DNA of 64,000 nucleotides from Kitasatospora mediocidica KCTC 9733. GTDB taxonomy: Bacteria > Actinomycetota > Actinomycetes > Streptomycetales > Streptomycetaceae. The stretch spans positions 372,001 through 436,000 of the forward strand of contig NZ_JQLN01000007.1 in NCBI RefSeq assembly GCF_000744225.1. Direction: 5' to 3'. Below are positions 34,639-42,516 of the stretch, piece after piece; positions within the stretch are counted from its first letter, which is position 1; every line of letters begins with the position of its first letter. The notes below the pieces were generated by a model. The model saw only the letters and a list, made by a program, of their open reading frames with translations. It made no database searches and was not told where the DNA came from. The position numbers and the translations under genes were made by a program.

Positions 34639-35679
34639 GTGCGGCCGATAGTGCGCTGGCGCAGCTGGTCGAGACGGCGGCGGCGGACCGTGTGGGTGGC
34701 CCTGGGGCTCGCTGCGCTGTTGGTGGTACCGGTCGGCTCGGCGGCGCTGGCGCTGCGGGTCGAGGCCGTCGGGGACCCGTCCGCGTCGGCCCGCAGCCGC
34801 GGCCGGGACGCCGTCTGGCTCGGCCACGCCTGGGTGGACGGCCGCAAGGGCCCGGCCGACCTGACGGCGCTGGCGCAGCTCGTCCGCGGCGGCGTCCGCG
34901 ACCTCTATGTGCACGCCGGCCCGCTGGAGCACGACGGCTCGCTGCCCGCCGATCGCTACCCGCAGGCCCGCACGCTGATCGACGCCGTGCACCGGGAGCT
35001 GCCGGGCGTACGGGTGCAGGCCTGGCTGGGCGACGTGGTCGAACCCGAGGACGACGGGCTGGACCTGGACCGGGCCGACGTCCGGGACCGGATCACCACC
35101 TCGGCCCAGCAGGTGCTGGACGCCGGCTTCGACGGCGTCCACCTGGACCTGGAGCCGCTGCACTCCGGGGACGCCGGGTACCTGACGCTGCTCGACCAGG
35201 TCCACGCGCGGACCGCCGCGCGCGGCGTACCGCTGTCGGTGGCGACCCCGCAGATCGACCCGCTGCCCGCGCTGCACGCGGTGGCCGGGGCGCTGGCCGG
35301 GCACCCCAAGTGGTGGTCGCAGGCGTATTTCGGCCAGGTGGCCCGGCGCACCGACCAGATCGCGGTGATGTCCTACGACACCGCGATGCCGACCCAGGCG
35401 CTCTACACCGGCTATGTGGCCCAGCAGACCGCCCTGGCGCTGGAGGTCACGCCGCCCTCGGTGGACCTGCTGATGGGACTGCCCGCCTACGACGCCGACC
35501 AGTGGGGCCACCAGGGCTCGGCCGAGACGGTCGCGGCCGCCGTGCGCGGGGTGCGGCTGGGGCTGAGCCGGCACGCGGTGGACCGGCAGGGCTTCGGGGT
35601 CGGGATGTACGCCGACTTCACGGCCACCGCCGCGGACTGGGCCGCCTACCGGCAGGACTGGCGCCGGGACGGCTCGTAA
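34639..35679 (+). CDS. Secreted or membrane-anchored GH18-like TIM-barrel protein
   Basis: This 346-residue protein has a basic N-terminus, a hydrophobic signal/anchor (TVWVALGLAALLVVPVGSAALAL) and a TIM-barrel domain. The strand motif GFDGVHLDLEPL matches the D-x-x-D-x-E catalytic pattern of glycoside hydrolase family 18, and AVMSYDTAMP resembles the later MxYD element of that family. The start is GTG at 34639 with GGGGAGG upstream. Chitinase activity is not assured; many actinobacterial proteins of this shape are uncharacterised. It diverges from metH. Confidence 0.7.
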   Translation: MRPIVRWRSWSRRRRRTVWVALGLAALLVVPVGSAALALRVEAVGDPSASARSRGRDAVWLGHAWVDGRKGPADLTALAQLVRGGVRDLYVHAGPLEHDGSLPADRYPQARTLIDAVHRELPGVRVQAWLGDVVEPEDDGLDLDRADVRDRITTSAQQVLDAGFDGVHLDLEPLHSGDAGYLTLLDQVHARTAARGVPLSVATPQIDPLPALHAVAGALAGHPKWWSQAYFGQVARRTDQIAVMSYDTAMPTQALYTGYVAQQTALALEVTPPSVDLLMGLPAYDADQWGHQGSAETVAAAVRGVRLGLSRHAVDRQGFGVGMYADFTATAADWAAYRQDWRRDGS

Positions 35680-35687
35680 GCCGCGAG

Positions 35688-35729
35688 CAGGAGCCCCCGG
35701 CGCGCGCGAACCGGCGCCGGGGGCTCCTG
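35688..35729. terminator. Bidirectional terminator between convergent genes
   Basis: A perfect 16 to 17-bp stem (CAGGAGCCCCCGGCGC and complement) lies between the GH18-like gene (+) and the DsbA-fold gene (-). Confidence 0.85.
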
Positions 35730-35751
35730 ACGGGCAGCACGCCCGGGCGGC

Positions 35752-36378
35752 TCAGCTGAAGTCGAGCTCGCCGGTGCGGCTGCGCTTGAGCTCGAAGAAC
35801 TTCGGGTAGCCGGCCAGCAGCCGGGCGCCGTCGAAGACGCGCAGCGCGTCCTCGCCGCGCGGGATCGCGGTGAGCACCGGGCCGAAGAAGGCCACCCCGT
35901 CGATGTGGATGGTGGGGGTGCCGACGTCGTCGCCGACCGGGTCCATGCCCTCGTGGTGGCTGCGGCGCAGCGCGTCGTCGTAGTCGGTGCTCAGCGCGGC
36001 GGCGGCCAGCTCGGCCGGCAGGCCGACCTCGGCCAGCGCCTCGGGGATCACCGAGGCGTAGTCCTTGTTGCCCTGGTTGTGGATCCGGGTGCCCATCGCG
36101 GTGTAGAGGTCGCGCAGCACCTTGGGGCCGTGCTGCTCGGCGGCCGCGATGCAGACCCGCACCGGGCCCCAGGCGCGGCCCAGCATGTCGCGGTACTGCT
36201 CGGGCAGCTCCGCGCGGTTCTCGTTGAGCACGGACAGGCTCATGACCTTGAAGTTCAGGTCGAGTTCGCGGTGCTGCTCGACCTCCAGGATCCAGCGGGA
36301 GGTGATCCAGGCAAACGGGCAGGCCGGGTCGAAGTAGAAGTCGACCTTCGTGGGAACGCTCTGGTCAGTAGTGGTCAT
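35752..36378 (-). CDS. DsbA-fold mycothiol-dependent oxidoreductase (Rv2466c-like)
   Basis: This 208-residue thioredoxin/DsbA-fold protein is closest in pattern to mycobacterial Rv2466c, a mycothiol-dependent nitroreductase. The N-terminal active site here reads DPACPFAWITSRW, so the second cysteine of the CPWC motif is replaced by alanine, giving a one-cysteine active site that would need mycothiol as partner. The cis-proline loop is GTPTIHI. The ATG at 36378 was preferred over GTG 36387 because of the GGAAG spacing. It fits with mshC 8 kb away. Confidence 0.85.
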   Translation of the reverse strand: MTTTDQSVPTKVDFYFDPACPFAWITSRWILEVEQHRELDLNFKVMSLSVLNENRAELPEQYRDMLGRAWGPVRVCIAAAEQHGPKVLRDLYTAMGTRIHNQGNKDYASVIPEALAEVGLPAELAAAALSTDYDDALRRSHHEGMDPVGDDVGTPTIHIDGVAFFGPVLTAIPRGEDALRVFDGARLLAGYPKFFELKRSRTGELDFS

Positions 36379-36612
36379 GGCTTCCACGATAGGTGGCCGG
36401 TCGGCCGGGTGTCAGATCCAATCCGGGCCCGTCTTCTTGGGCCACTGTGCTCCGCGGCGTTCCCTGCTGGACGGCGGACCGAGCCGTCGACGTCCGGCCG
36501 CGGTCCCCAATTCGCCTTTCCCGCAAGGTGATCACTCATCTCTGCCACACTGGCGACGGCGACCGCGCCGGCCGGGTGCCGCTGCGCTGCGCCGGTGCGG
36601 GAGGGATGGGCG

Positions 36613-38748
36613 ATGACGACCACGACGGCACAGGCGGGCCACGGCCCGGTCAGGACCGTTCACCAGCTGTTCGAGGAGCAGGCCCGCCGCGCACCGCGGG
36701 CCTCGGCCGTCGAGTGCGGCGCGCAGCGGCTGGACTACGCCGAGTTGGACGCCCGGGCCAACCGGCTGGCCCGCCACCTGCGGACGCTCGGACTGCCGCC
36801 CGGCGGCCTGGTGGCGGTGTCGATGGGCCGGTCGCCGGAGCTGATCGTGGCCCTGCTCGGGGTGCTCAAGGCAGGCGGCGCCTATCTGCCGGTGGAGCCG
36901 ACCGCCCCCGAACCGGCGCTGCGTCACATCCTCACCCTGGCAAAGCCGTTCACCGTCGTCACCGAGGAGGACCACCGGGTCCGACTGGCCGACGCCGTCG
37001 GGCGGCCGGTGGTCTGCCTGGACACCCAGGAGCCGCAGCTCGCCGCGCTCTCGGACGCGCCGCTGGACTGCGCCGCCGCTCCCGGCGACCTGGCCTGCGT
37101 CTTCTTCACCTCCGGCTCGACCGGACTGCCCAAGGGCGCCCTGGTCGAGCACCGGAACCTGGTGAGCGCCTTCGAGGGCTGGCAGGAGGTCTTCCGCTTC
37201 ACCCCCGCCGACCGCCATCTGCAGAGCACCGCCTTCGAGTTCGACGTCTTCACCGCCGACTGGCTGCGGGCGCTCTGCTCGGGCGGCACGCTGGTGCTCG
37301 CCGAACCGGACTTCACGCTGGACCGCTCGGCGGACATCGGCGAACTGCACGCCCTGGTGGTCTCCTCGCGGATCACCGTGATGGAGACCAACCTCCTGAC
37401 GCTCAGACGTCTGGAGGCCCATCTGCGGCCCCGCGGGCTGCGGCTCGCCGGGGTCCGGCTGCTCGCGGTGGGCGCCGACAAGTGGTACCTGGACGAGTAC
37501 CTGGCGCTCCAGGAGTACCTCGGCGACGGCGTGCGGCTGGTCAACGTGTACGGGGTCGCCGAGGCGGGCGTCGACAACGTGTACTTCGACGGGCGGGGGC
37601 TGCGCGGCGAGGTGGAGCACCCGGCGCGCGTCTCGGTGATCGGCCGGCCCTTTCCCGGCACCGACGTCTACGTCGCCGACCTGCTCACCGGGGCGCCGGC
37701 CGCGCCGGGCGGCGCGGGTGAGATCAGGATCAGCGGCCCCACCGTGGGGCGCGGCTACCTGGACGACCCCGGGAGTACCGCGGCGTGCTTCCGCACGCTG
37801 AACCGCGCCGCCCCCGGCCGCCTGTACTACCGCACCGGCGACATCGGACGGCTGCGGCCCGACGGACTGCTGGAGTTCGTCGGGCGCCTGGAGCCGGTCG
37901 ACGGCCCGGTGCAGCCGACCAGGGTGGCGAAGGCAGTCGGGGCGGCGGAGATCGAGGGGGTGGCCCGCGAGCACCCGCGGGTCGGCGAGAGCCTGGTGGC
38001 CGAGATCGGGACGACGGCCGGGCGGCGGGCCACGGTGGTCTACGTGGTGCCCCGGGAGCAGGGGCAGCCGCTGGACACCGGGGAACTGCGCACGTCCTTC
38101 GTCCGCGGGCTGCCCACCGCGACGCTGGACGCGGTGGTGCTGCTGCCCGAGTTGCCGCGCACCCGCGCGGGCAAGGTCGACCGGGCCCGGCTGCCGCTGC
38201 CCGCACAGCGCGACTACACCGCGGACGGGCCGGCCGTGTTCGGCCCGCCCGGCTCCGCCAAGGCCCGCCGGGCGAGCGGCAAGGCAGGCGGCCGCGCGGG
38301 CACCGGTAGCGGGTCCCAGGACAAGTTCGGGTGCGCCTGGCTTCTGCTCGTCCTGTCCTTCGCCCTGCTGGCCCTGGTGCTGACCAATGCGATCTGGCCG
38401 GGTTCGACCGACGTGAGCGCGGTCCCCGCGCCGTGGTCCGGGATGTTCCGCGGGCTGTACGGCTTCGAGGACCTCTTCTTCGGGTACGGCGTGGCGTTCC
38501 TGATCCTCGGCAGGCGGTCGCTGGACCGGCTCGGCCGCCCGCCGGGGCTGACCCTGGCCGCGCACCTCTCGATCGTCTGGCTGCTGGCCGCCTGGTGGCC
38601 GCAGGACAACACCTACCGGCTCACCGCCGCCGACGACTGGGCCGCGCAGGCGGGCCTGGTGTACGGGTTCAACATCACCCTGATGCTCGCGGCCGCGGTG
38701 CTGGTGCGTTTCATGACGTGGGAGCGGGGCAACGTCGGCGGGCGCTGA
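36613..38748 (+). CDS. Stand-alone amino-acid adenylation domain fused to a four-helix membrane domain
   Basis: This 711-residue protein is an NRPS-type adenylation domain over residues 1-540. Core motifs are A3 FFTSGSTGLPKGALVEH (about 165), A4 FEFDVFTADW, A5 NVYGVAEAG (about 310), A7 YYRTGDIGRLRPDG (about 405) and A10 RAGKVDR with the catalytic lysine (about 520). A8 is poorly conserved. No carrier (LGGxS) domain follows. Instead a Gly/Ala-rich linker leads to about four transmembrane helices (residues 573-700), unlike the six-helix tail of polylysine synthetase. ATG 36613 has GGGAGGG upstream. It meets an ATP-grasp gene tail to tail. The substrate is unknown. Confidence 0.85.
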   Translation: MTTTTAQAGHGPVRTVHQLFEEQARRAPRASAVECGAQRLDYAELDARANRLARHLRTLGLPPGGLVAVSMGRSPELIVALLGVLKAGGAYLPVEPTAPEPALRHILTLAKPFTVVTEEDHRVRLADAVGRPVVCLDTQEPQLAALSDAPLDCAAAPGDLACVFFTSGSTGLPKGALVEHRNLVSAFEGWQEVFRFTPADRHLQSTAFEFDVFTADWLRALCSGGTLVLAEPDFTLDRSADIGELHALVVSSRITVMETNLLTLRRLEAHLRPRGLRLAGVRLLAVGADKWYLDEYLALQEYLGDGVRLVNVYGVAEAGVDNVYFDGRGLRGEVEHPARVSVIGRPFPGTDVYVADLLTGAPAAPGGAGEIRISGPTVGRGYLDDPGSTAACFRTLNRAAPGRLYYRTGDIGRLRPDGLLEFVGRLEPVDGPVQPTRVAKAVGAAEIEGVAREHPRVGESLVAEIGTTAGRRATVVYVVPREQGQPLDTGELRTSFVRGLPTATLDAVVLLPELPRTRAGKVDRARLPLPAQRDYTADGPAVFGPPGSAKARRASGKAGGRAGTGSGSQDKFGCAWLLLVLSFALLALVLTNAIWPGSTDVSAVPAPWSGMFRGLYGFEDLFFGYGVAFLILGRRSLDRLGRPPGLTLAAHLSIVWLLAAWWPQDNTYRLTAADDWAAQAGLVYGFNITLMLAAAVLVRFMTWERGNVGGR

Positions 38749-38751
38749 CCG

Positions 38752-40125
38752 TCAGTCCGGCGCGATGTCGGCGAACATCTCGCCGAGCTGCGCGCTCGCG
38801 GCCCGGACCAGGGCCTCGGCCGCGTCCAGCACCACCGTCGAGCGCGCGGCGATCGCCACCCCCAGCGCCGGGTACGGCTCGAAGCCCGTGCTGGGCAGGG
38901 TGGGGAGCAGTGTCGCGCCGAGCGGCTCGCAGAGCCGGACGAGCCGCCGGGTGTGCTCGAACAGCGCCTCCTGCGGCACCCGCGCGCCCAGCGGCACCTC
39001 GTCGAGCGTGCGGACCAGGTGGCCCGGGCCGCGCACCGCGTCCAGCCGGGCCCGGAGCATGAAGGCGACGGCCGGGCCGGTGAGGCGCAGGTTGGCCTCG
39101 GCCGGGGCCAGCCGCCCCTGTCCGGCGTTGATGAAGTCGATGTCGAACCAGCCCCGGTAGCCGTGGCCGGCCAGTGCCCGGCCGACGTCGCACCCGAACC
39201 GGGCCGCCCGCAGCGCAAGCCCGTCCGGCAACACGCCCGGGCCCACGGTGGCGCCCCGGTAGCCGGTGCCCGCCACCCGCATCACCGCGACGCCGACCGG
39301 GTGGACGCTGCCGTCCCGCGCGACGACCGCGTCGAAGGTGAGGTCGCGCGGACGGCCGGGCGCGGTGACGTAGGGCTCCACCAGGACGTCGCCGCCGCGC
39401 TCCAGCTCCCCGTCCGCCAGCAGCCCGCGCACCAGCGCCCGGGCCCCGCCGGCCCGCGCCACCTCGCTCGGCATGACGACGACGGTGCCCAGGCCGCCCA
39501 CGCCGTACTCCGACTTGAGGACGAGCGTGCGCCCGGCGCGGGCCGCTTCGGCGACCAGGCGGGCGAGCCGGCGCGGGGAGTCCACCCGCCGCTGGATCCG
39601 CACCGGGATGTCCGGGTGGTCCCGGGCCACCTCGCGGAACAGGTCGAGCGCGGCGGCCTTCGACTCGAAGCGGCGGACGGCCGCGAGCACGCCGTCGTCC
39701 GCGCGGCCGGTGAGCCGGTCGACCCCGGCGGTCCGCCCCCAGGGCAGCAGCGGCAGCCCCGTCGCGCGCAGCCGCTCCAGCAGCGCGGGGCGGGCCGCGA
39801 GCGCCTCGTCGAACCAGCTCTGCTCGGCGATGCCGCTGTGCAACTCGACTTTTCCCCAGTCCAGTTGGCTGGAGAGCAGGTCCATCCAGGCGCCGTCCAG
39901 GTGCCGGGGCAGCAGCACGGCGGCGGGGTGCGGGCTGTAGAAGGGAGCCAGGCAGGCGTAGTGGTGCCCCTGGTCGCGTCGGCCCAGCGGGCCGTGCGCG
40001 TTGCGGTCCCCCGGCGTGAACTGGGCGTTGAAGTCCGCGGCGTTGCCCAGGTGGACCGCCCGCCCGCCGCCGGACCAGGCGGCCTCCCAGCTACCTGACG
40101 CCTCGTCATGTCCGTCCGCTCGCAT
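38752..40125 (-). CDS. ATP-grasp superfamily ligase
   Basis: This 457-residue protein has a pre-ATP-grasp region of about 170 residues and a grasp fold. The glycine-rich loop is LVLKSEYGVGGLGTVVV (about residue 200). The metal/ATP residues lie in GWFDIDFINAG and the PAEANLRLTG element (E-x-N, about 325-350). Such enzymes form amide or ester bonds through acyl phosphates, for example in peptide or peptidoglycan-precursor synthesis. Its stop lies 3 nt from the stop of the adenylating membrane protein, on the opposite strand. It is not a close match to Ddl, PurK or carbamoyl-phosphate synthetases. The substrate is unknown. Confidence 0.82.
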   Translation of the reverse strand: MRADGHDEASGSWEAAWSGGGRAVHLGNAADFNAQFTPGDRNAHGPLGRRDQGHHYACLAPFYSPHPAAVLLPRHLDGAWMDLLSSQLDWGKVELHSGIAEQSWFDEALAARPALLERLRATGLPLLPWGRTAGVDRLTGRADDGVLAAVRRFESKAAALDLFREVARDHPDIPVRIQRRVDSPRRLARLVAEAARAGRTLVLKSEYGVGGLGTVVVMPSEVARAGGARALVRGLLADGELERGGDVLVEPYVTAPGRPRDLTFDAVVARDGSVHPVGVAVMRVAGTGYRGATVGPGVLPDGLALRAARFGCDVGRALAGHGYRGWFDIDFINAGQGRLAPAEANLRLTGPAVAFMLRARLDAVRGPGHLVRTLDEVPLGARVPQEALFEHTRRLVRLCEPLGATLLPTLPSTGFEPYPALGVAIAARSTVVLDAAEALVRAASAQLGEMFADIAPD

Positions 40126-40274
40126 CGTCCGAGCGTACGAGGGGAGAGCTGCGCGCGTCCCGGGCTCGACGGATCCGCTCCACCCGCCCCGGTGGATCCG
40201 GCAGTCGAGCGCTGTCGTCCCGGCGGGCTACAGTCCGAGGGTCAACGCACCCGACGCACCGCTTGGAGACCGAC

Positions 40275-41360
40275 GTGCAACCGATGTTCAGCGACTTCGC
40301 GGCCCAGGACGTCCGCACGGGCAACGCCGAGGTGCGCACCGAGAAGTGCTCCTTCGCCCGGGACCACCTCGTGCTCGACGCCGGGGCCGCCGTGGAGATC
40401 GACTTCGAGGTGCCGCCGGACGCGGTACCGGCGGAGGCCACCCTGAAGATCCGCGCGCTGGTCTCCAAACTGGGCGCCGGACTTGGCCACGCGCCGCTGG
40501 AGGTGACCGTGAACGGCGCCGCGCTCCTGGCCAACCACCGGATAGCCGGCGGCGGCGACCTGCCGCACGACACGGTGGTCGCCGTCCCGCAGGCGCTGCT
40601 GCGACCGGGCGCCAACACCCTGCGGCTGGCCTCGGGCGACGACGCGCGCTCGCACCTGTGGCTCTACCGGGTGCTGCTGGAGTCGGTGGCCGACCGGGAC
40701 GGCGCCGAACGGGCGCTGCTGGCGGACGGCTTCGCGCAGTCGGTGCTCGGGTACGCCACCGAACGGCGGGCGGCCGGCAGCACTCAGTGGGTGGCCGGGC
40801 CGCCGCTGCGCGTCCACCTGGACAGCGGCGAGCGCGGTCTGCCCGCCCGGCTGGGCTGGCGCGACGAGGACGGCGTCGAGGCGTCGATCGTCTTCGACGC
40901 GGAACCGGCCGGGTTCTACGGCCACGTCTTCGACGAGGACGGCGCATGGTCCGAGCTGCGCGGCACGCTCACCGACCGGTCCGCCTTCCGTGCCGATGCG
41001 GCGCCTCAGCCGACCCTGCACTTCGCCACCGAGGCGGGCTGGGGCGGCAGTTGGCACACCGGAGGCCCGCTGACGCTCCTCCTGGAGACCGGCGGGGCGC
41101 CGCTGCAACGGGTCGACTGGCTGGACCAGCGGGGCTGTTCGGCCTCGATCGGCCTCGTCGACGACGGCGCCGCGTTCCTCGGCTGGTCGCAGCGCGTGGG
41201 CGAGGGCCCGGTCGGCTACCGGGGCACCGCCGTCGCCCTGGCCGGCGACCCGGCCGCCGAGCCGTCCCCGCTCGCGGAGCTGGAGGAGCTGGCGGCCGCG
41301 GTCGGGCGGATCGGCGAGAACGTCGCCAAGCAGGTGTCGGCCTGGCTGCGCGCGTTCTGA
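40275..41360 (+). CDS. Protein of unknown function, predicted two-part beta-sandwich
   Basis: This 361-residue protein has no signal peptide. The N-terminal 150 residues alternate short beta strands and turns and include LEVTVNGAALLANHRI and LRPGANTLRLAS, a pattern seen in galactose-binding-like or carbohydrate-binding sandwiches. The C-terminal half has many Trp and Gly residues (GWGGSWHTGGPLTLLLETG, FLGWSQRVGEGPVGYRGTAV) and ends in a helical tail (LAELEELAAAVGRIGE). The GTG at 40275 with GGAG six bases upstream was chosen. It diverges from the ATP-grasp gene over 149 nt. The family was not recognised. Confidence 0.65.
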   Translation: MQPMFSDFAAQDVRTGNAEVRTEKCSFARDHLVLDAGAAVEIDFEVPPDAVPAEATLKIRALVSKLGAGLGHAPLEVTVNGAALLANHRIAGGGDLPHDTVVAVPQALLRPGANTLRLASGDDARSHLWLYRVLLESVADRDGAERALLADGFAQSVLGYATERRAAGSTQWVAGPPLRVHLDSGERGLPARLGWRDEDGVEASIVFDAEPAGFYGHVFDEDGAWSELRGTLTDRSAFRADAAPQPTLHFATEAGWGGSWHTGGPLTLLLETGGAPLQRVDWLDQRGCSASIGLVDDGAAFLGWSQRVGEGPVGYRGTAVALAGDPAAEPSPLAELEELAAAVGRIGENVAKQVSAWLRAF

Positions 41361-41457
41361 CGCTCCGTCCGCGATGCCGATGACCTCCCCGGGGAGCCAC
41401 TGATGGCCCATCGGTGATTCGTCACGCCGTGCACATGCTCGGCTACGATGCGTCGCC

Positions 41458-42267
41458 ATGACCCCTGTGCGCCACAAGCTTCTCGCCGCCCTGGCGGCCG
41501 TCCCGCTGCTGCTGCTCACCGCGGCCACGCCGGCGCCGGCGGCCGCCACCGGCTACGTCGCGCTCGGCGACTCCTACGCCGCGGGAGTCGCGGCCGGCGC
41601 CTACGACCCGGCGAGCGGCGACTGCCACCGCAGCACCCGCGCCTACCCCGCGCTGCTGGCCGCGCAGGCCGGGTCCGCACCATTCCTCGACCTCGCCTGC
41701 AACGGCGCCACCAGCGAGGACGTGCTGACCAACCAGGTGCCGTCCATCCCGGCCGGCACCGGCCTGGTGACGCTGACCGCCGGCGGGAACGACCTGGGCT
41801 TCGCGGACGCCGTGATCGCCTGCCTGCAACCGTTCACCACCGACGCCAAGTGCTACCAGGCGCTCGACCACTCCGCCCAGGTGGCGCGCGACGACCTGCC
41901 CGGCCGCGTCGACCGGCTGCTGGACGGCATCGGCCGAGCCGCGCCCGGCGCGCGGGTCGTGGTGACCGGCTACCCCGATCTGCTGCACACCGGCACCACC
42001 TGCTTCGTCGGCACCGACGCCCGGCGCAAGCGGTTCGACGCCCTGACCGACCAGGTCGACGCGCTGCTCCAGCAGCGGGCCCAGGCGCACGGCGACCGCT
42101 TCGCCGATCCGCGCGGCTCCTTCGCCGACCACGAGATCTGCGCCGCGCACGGCACGGAGTGGATCACCCGGATCGTTCTGACGCCGCTCTGGGAGTCCTT
42201 CCACCCGACCGCCGAGGGACAGGCGCACGGATACCTGCCGGTTGTCGCGGCGGCGGTCGGCGGATAG
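41458..42267 (+). CDS. Secreted SGNH-fold esterase/lipase
   Basis: This 269-residue protein has a cleavable signal peptide (LLAALAAVPLLLLTAATPAPAAA). SGNH blocks are complete: block I YVALGDSYAAG (catalytic serine), block II glycine in CNGATS, block III GGNDLGF and block V SFHPTAEGQ (Asp-equivalent and His). Six cysteines probably form disulfides, as in the Streptomyces coelicolor and S. rimosus GDSL lipases. It acts outside the cell on esters or lipids. Confidence 0.92.
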   Translation: MTPVRHKLLAALAAVPLLLLTAATPAPAAATGYVALGDSYAAGVAAGAYDPASGDCHRSTRAYPALLAAQAGSAPFLDLACNGATSEDVLTNQVPSIPAGTGLVTLTAGGNDLGFADAVIACLQPFTTDAKCYQALDHSAQVARDDLPGRVDRLLDGIGRAAPGARVVVTGYPDLLHTGTTCFVGTDARRKRFDALTDQVDALLQQRAQAHGDRFADPRGSFADHEICAAHGTEWITRIVLTPLWESFHPTAEGQAHGYLPVVAAAVGG

Positions 42268-42516
42268 GACCGCGCTCGCGGGCGGGACAAGGCCGCGTTC
42301 TCGTACGCCATCCGAACCCTGCGCGCCACCGGTTTTCCGGTTCCGCACGCATCCTCCGGAGGAGTGCGGAACCCCGTAGTCCTGCGGATATATCCCGGTA
42401 GGGTGGGCAGGTAGGACCGTGGAACGGCGCGTTCCATGCGAGGGAGAAGCAGTCGGCAGCCGGTCACCGGCCCGCGGGCGCGGGGCACGACCGGGCCGGC
42501 CGGAGGGAGACGCTGG

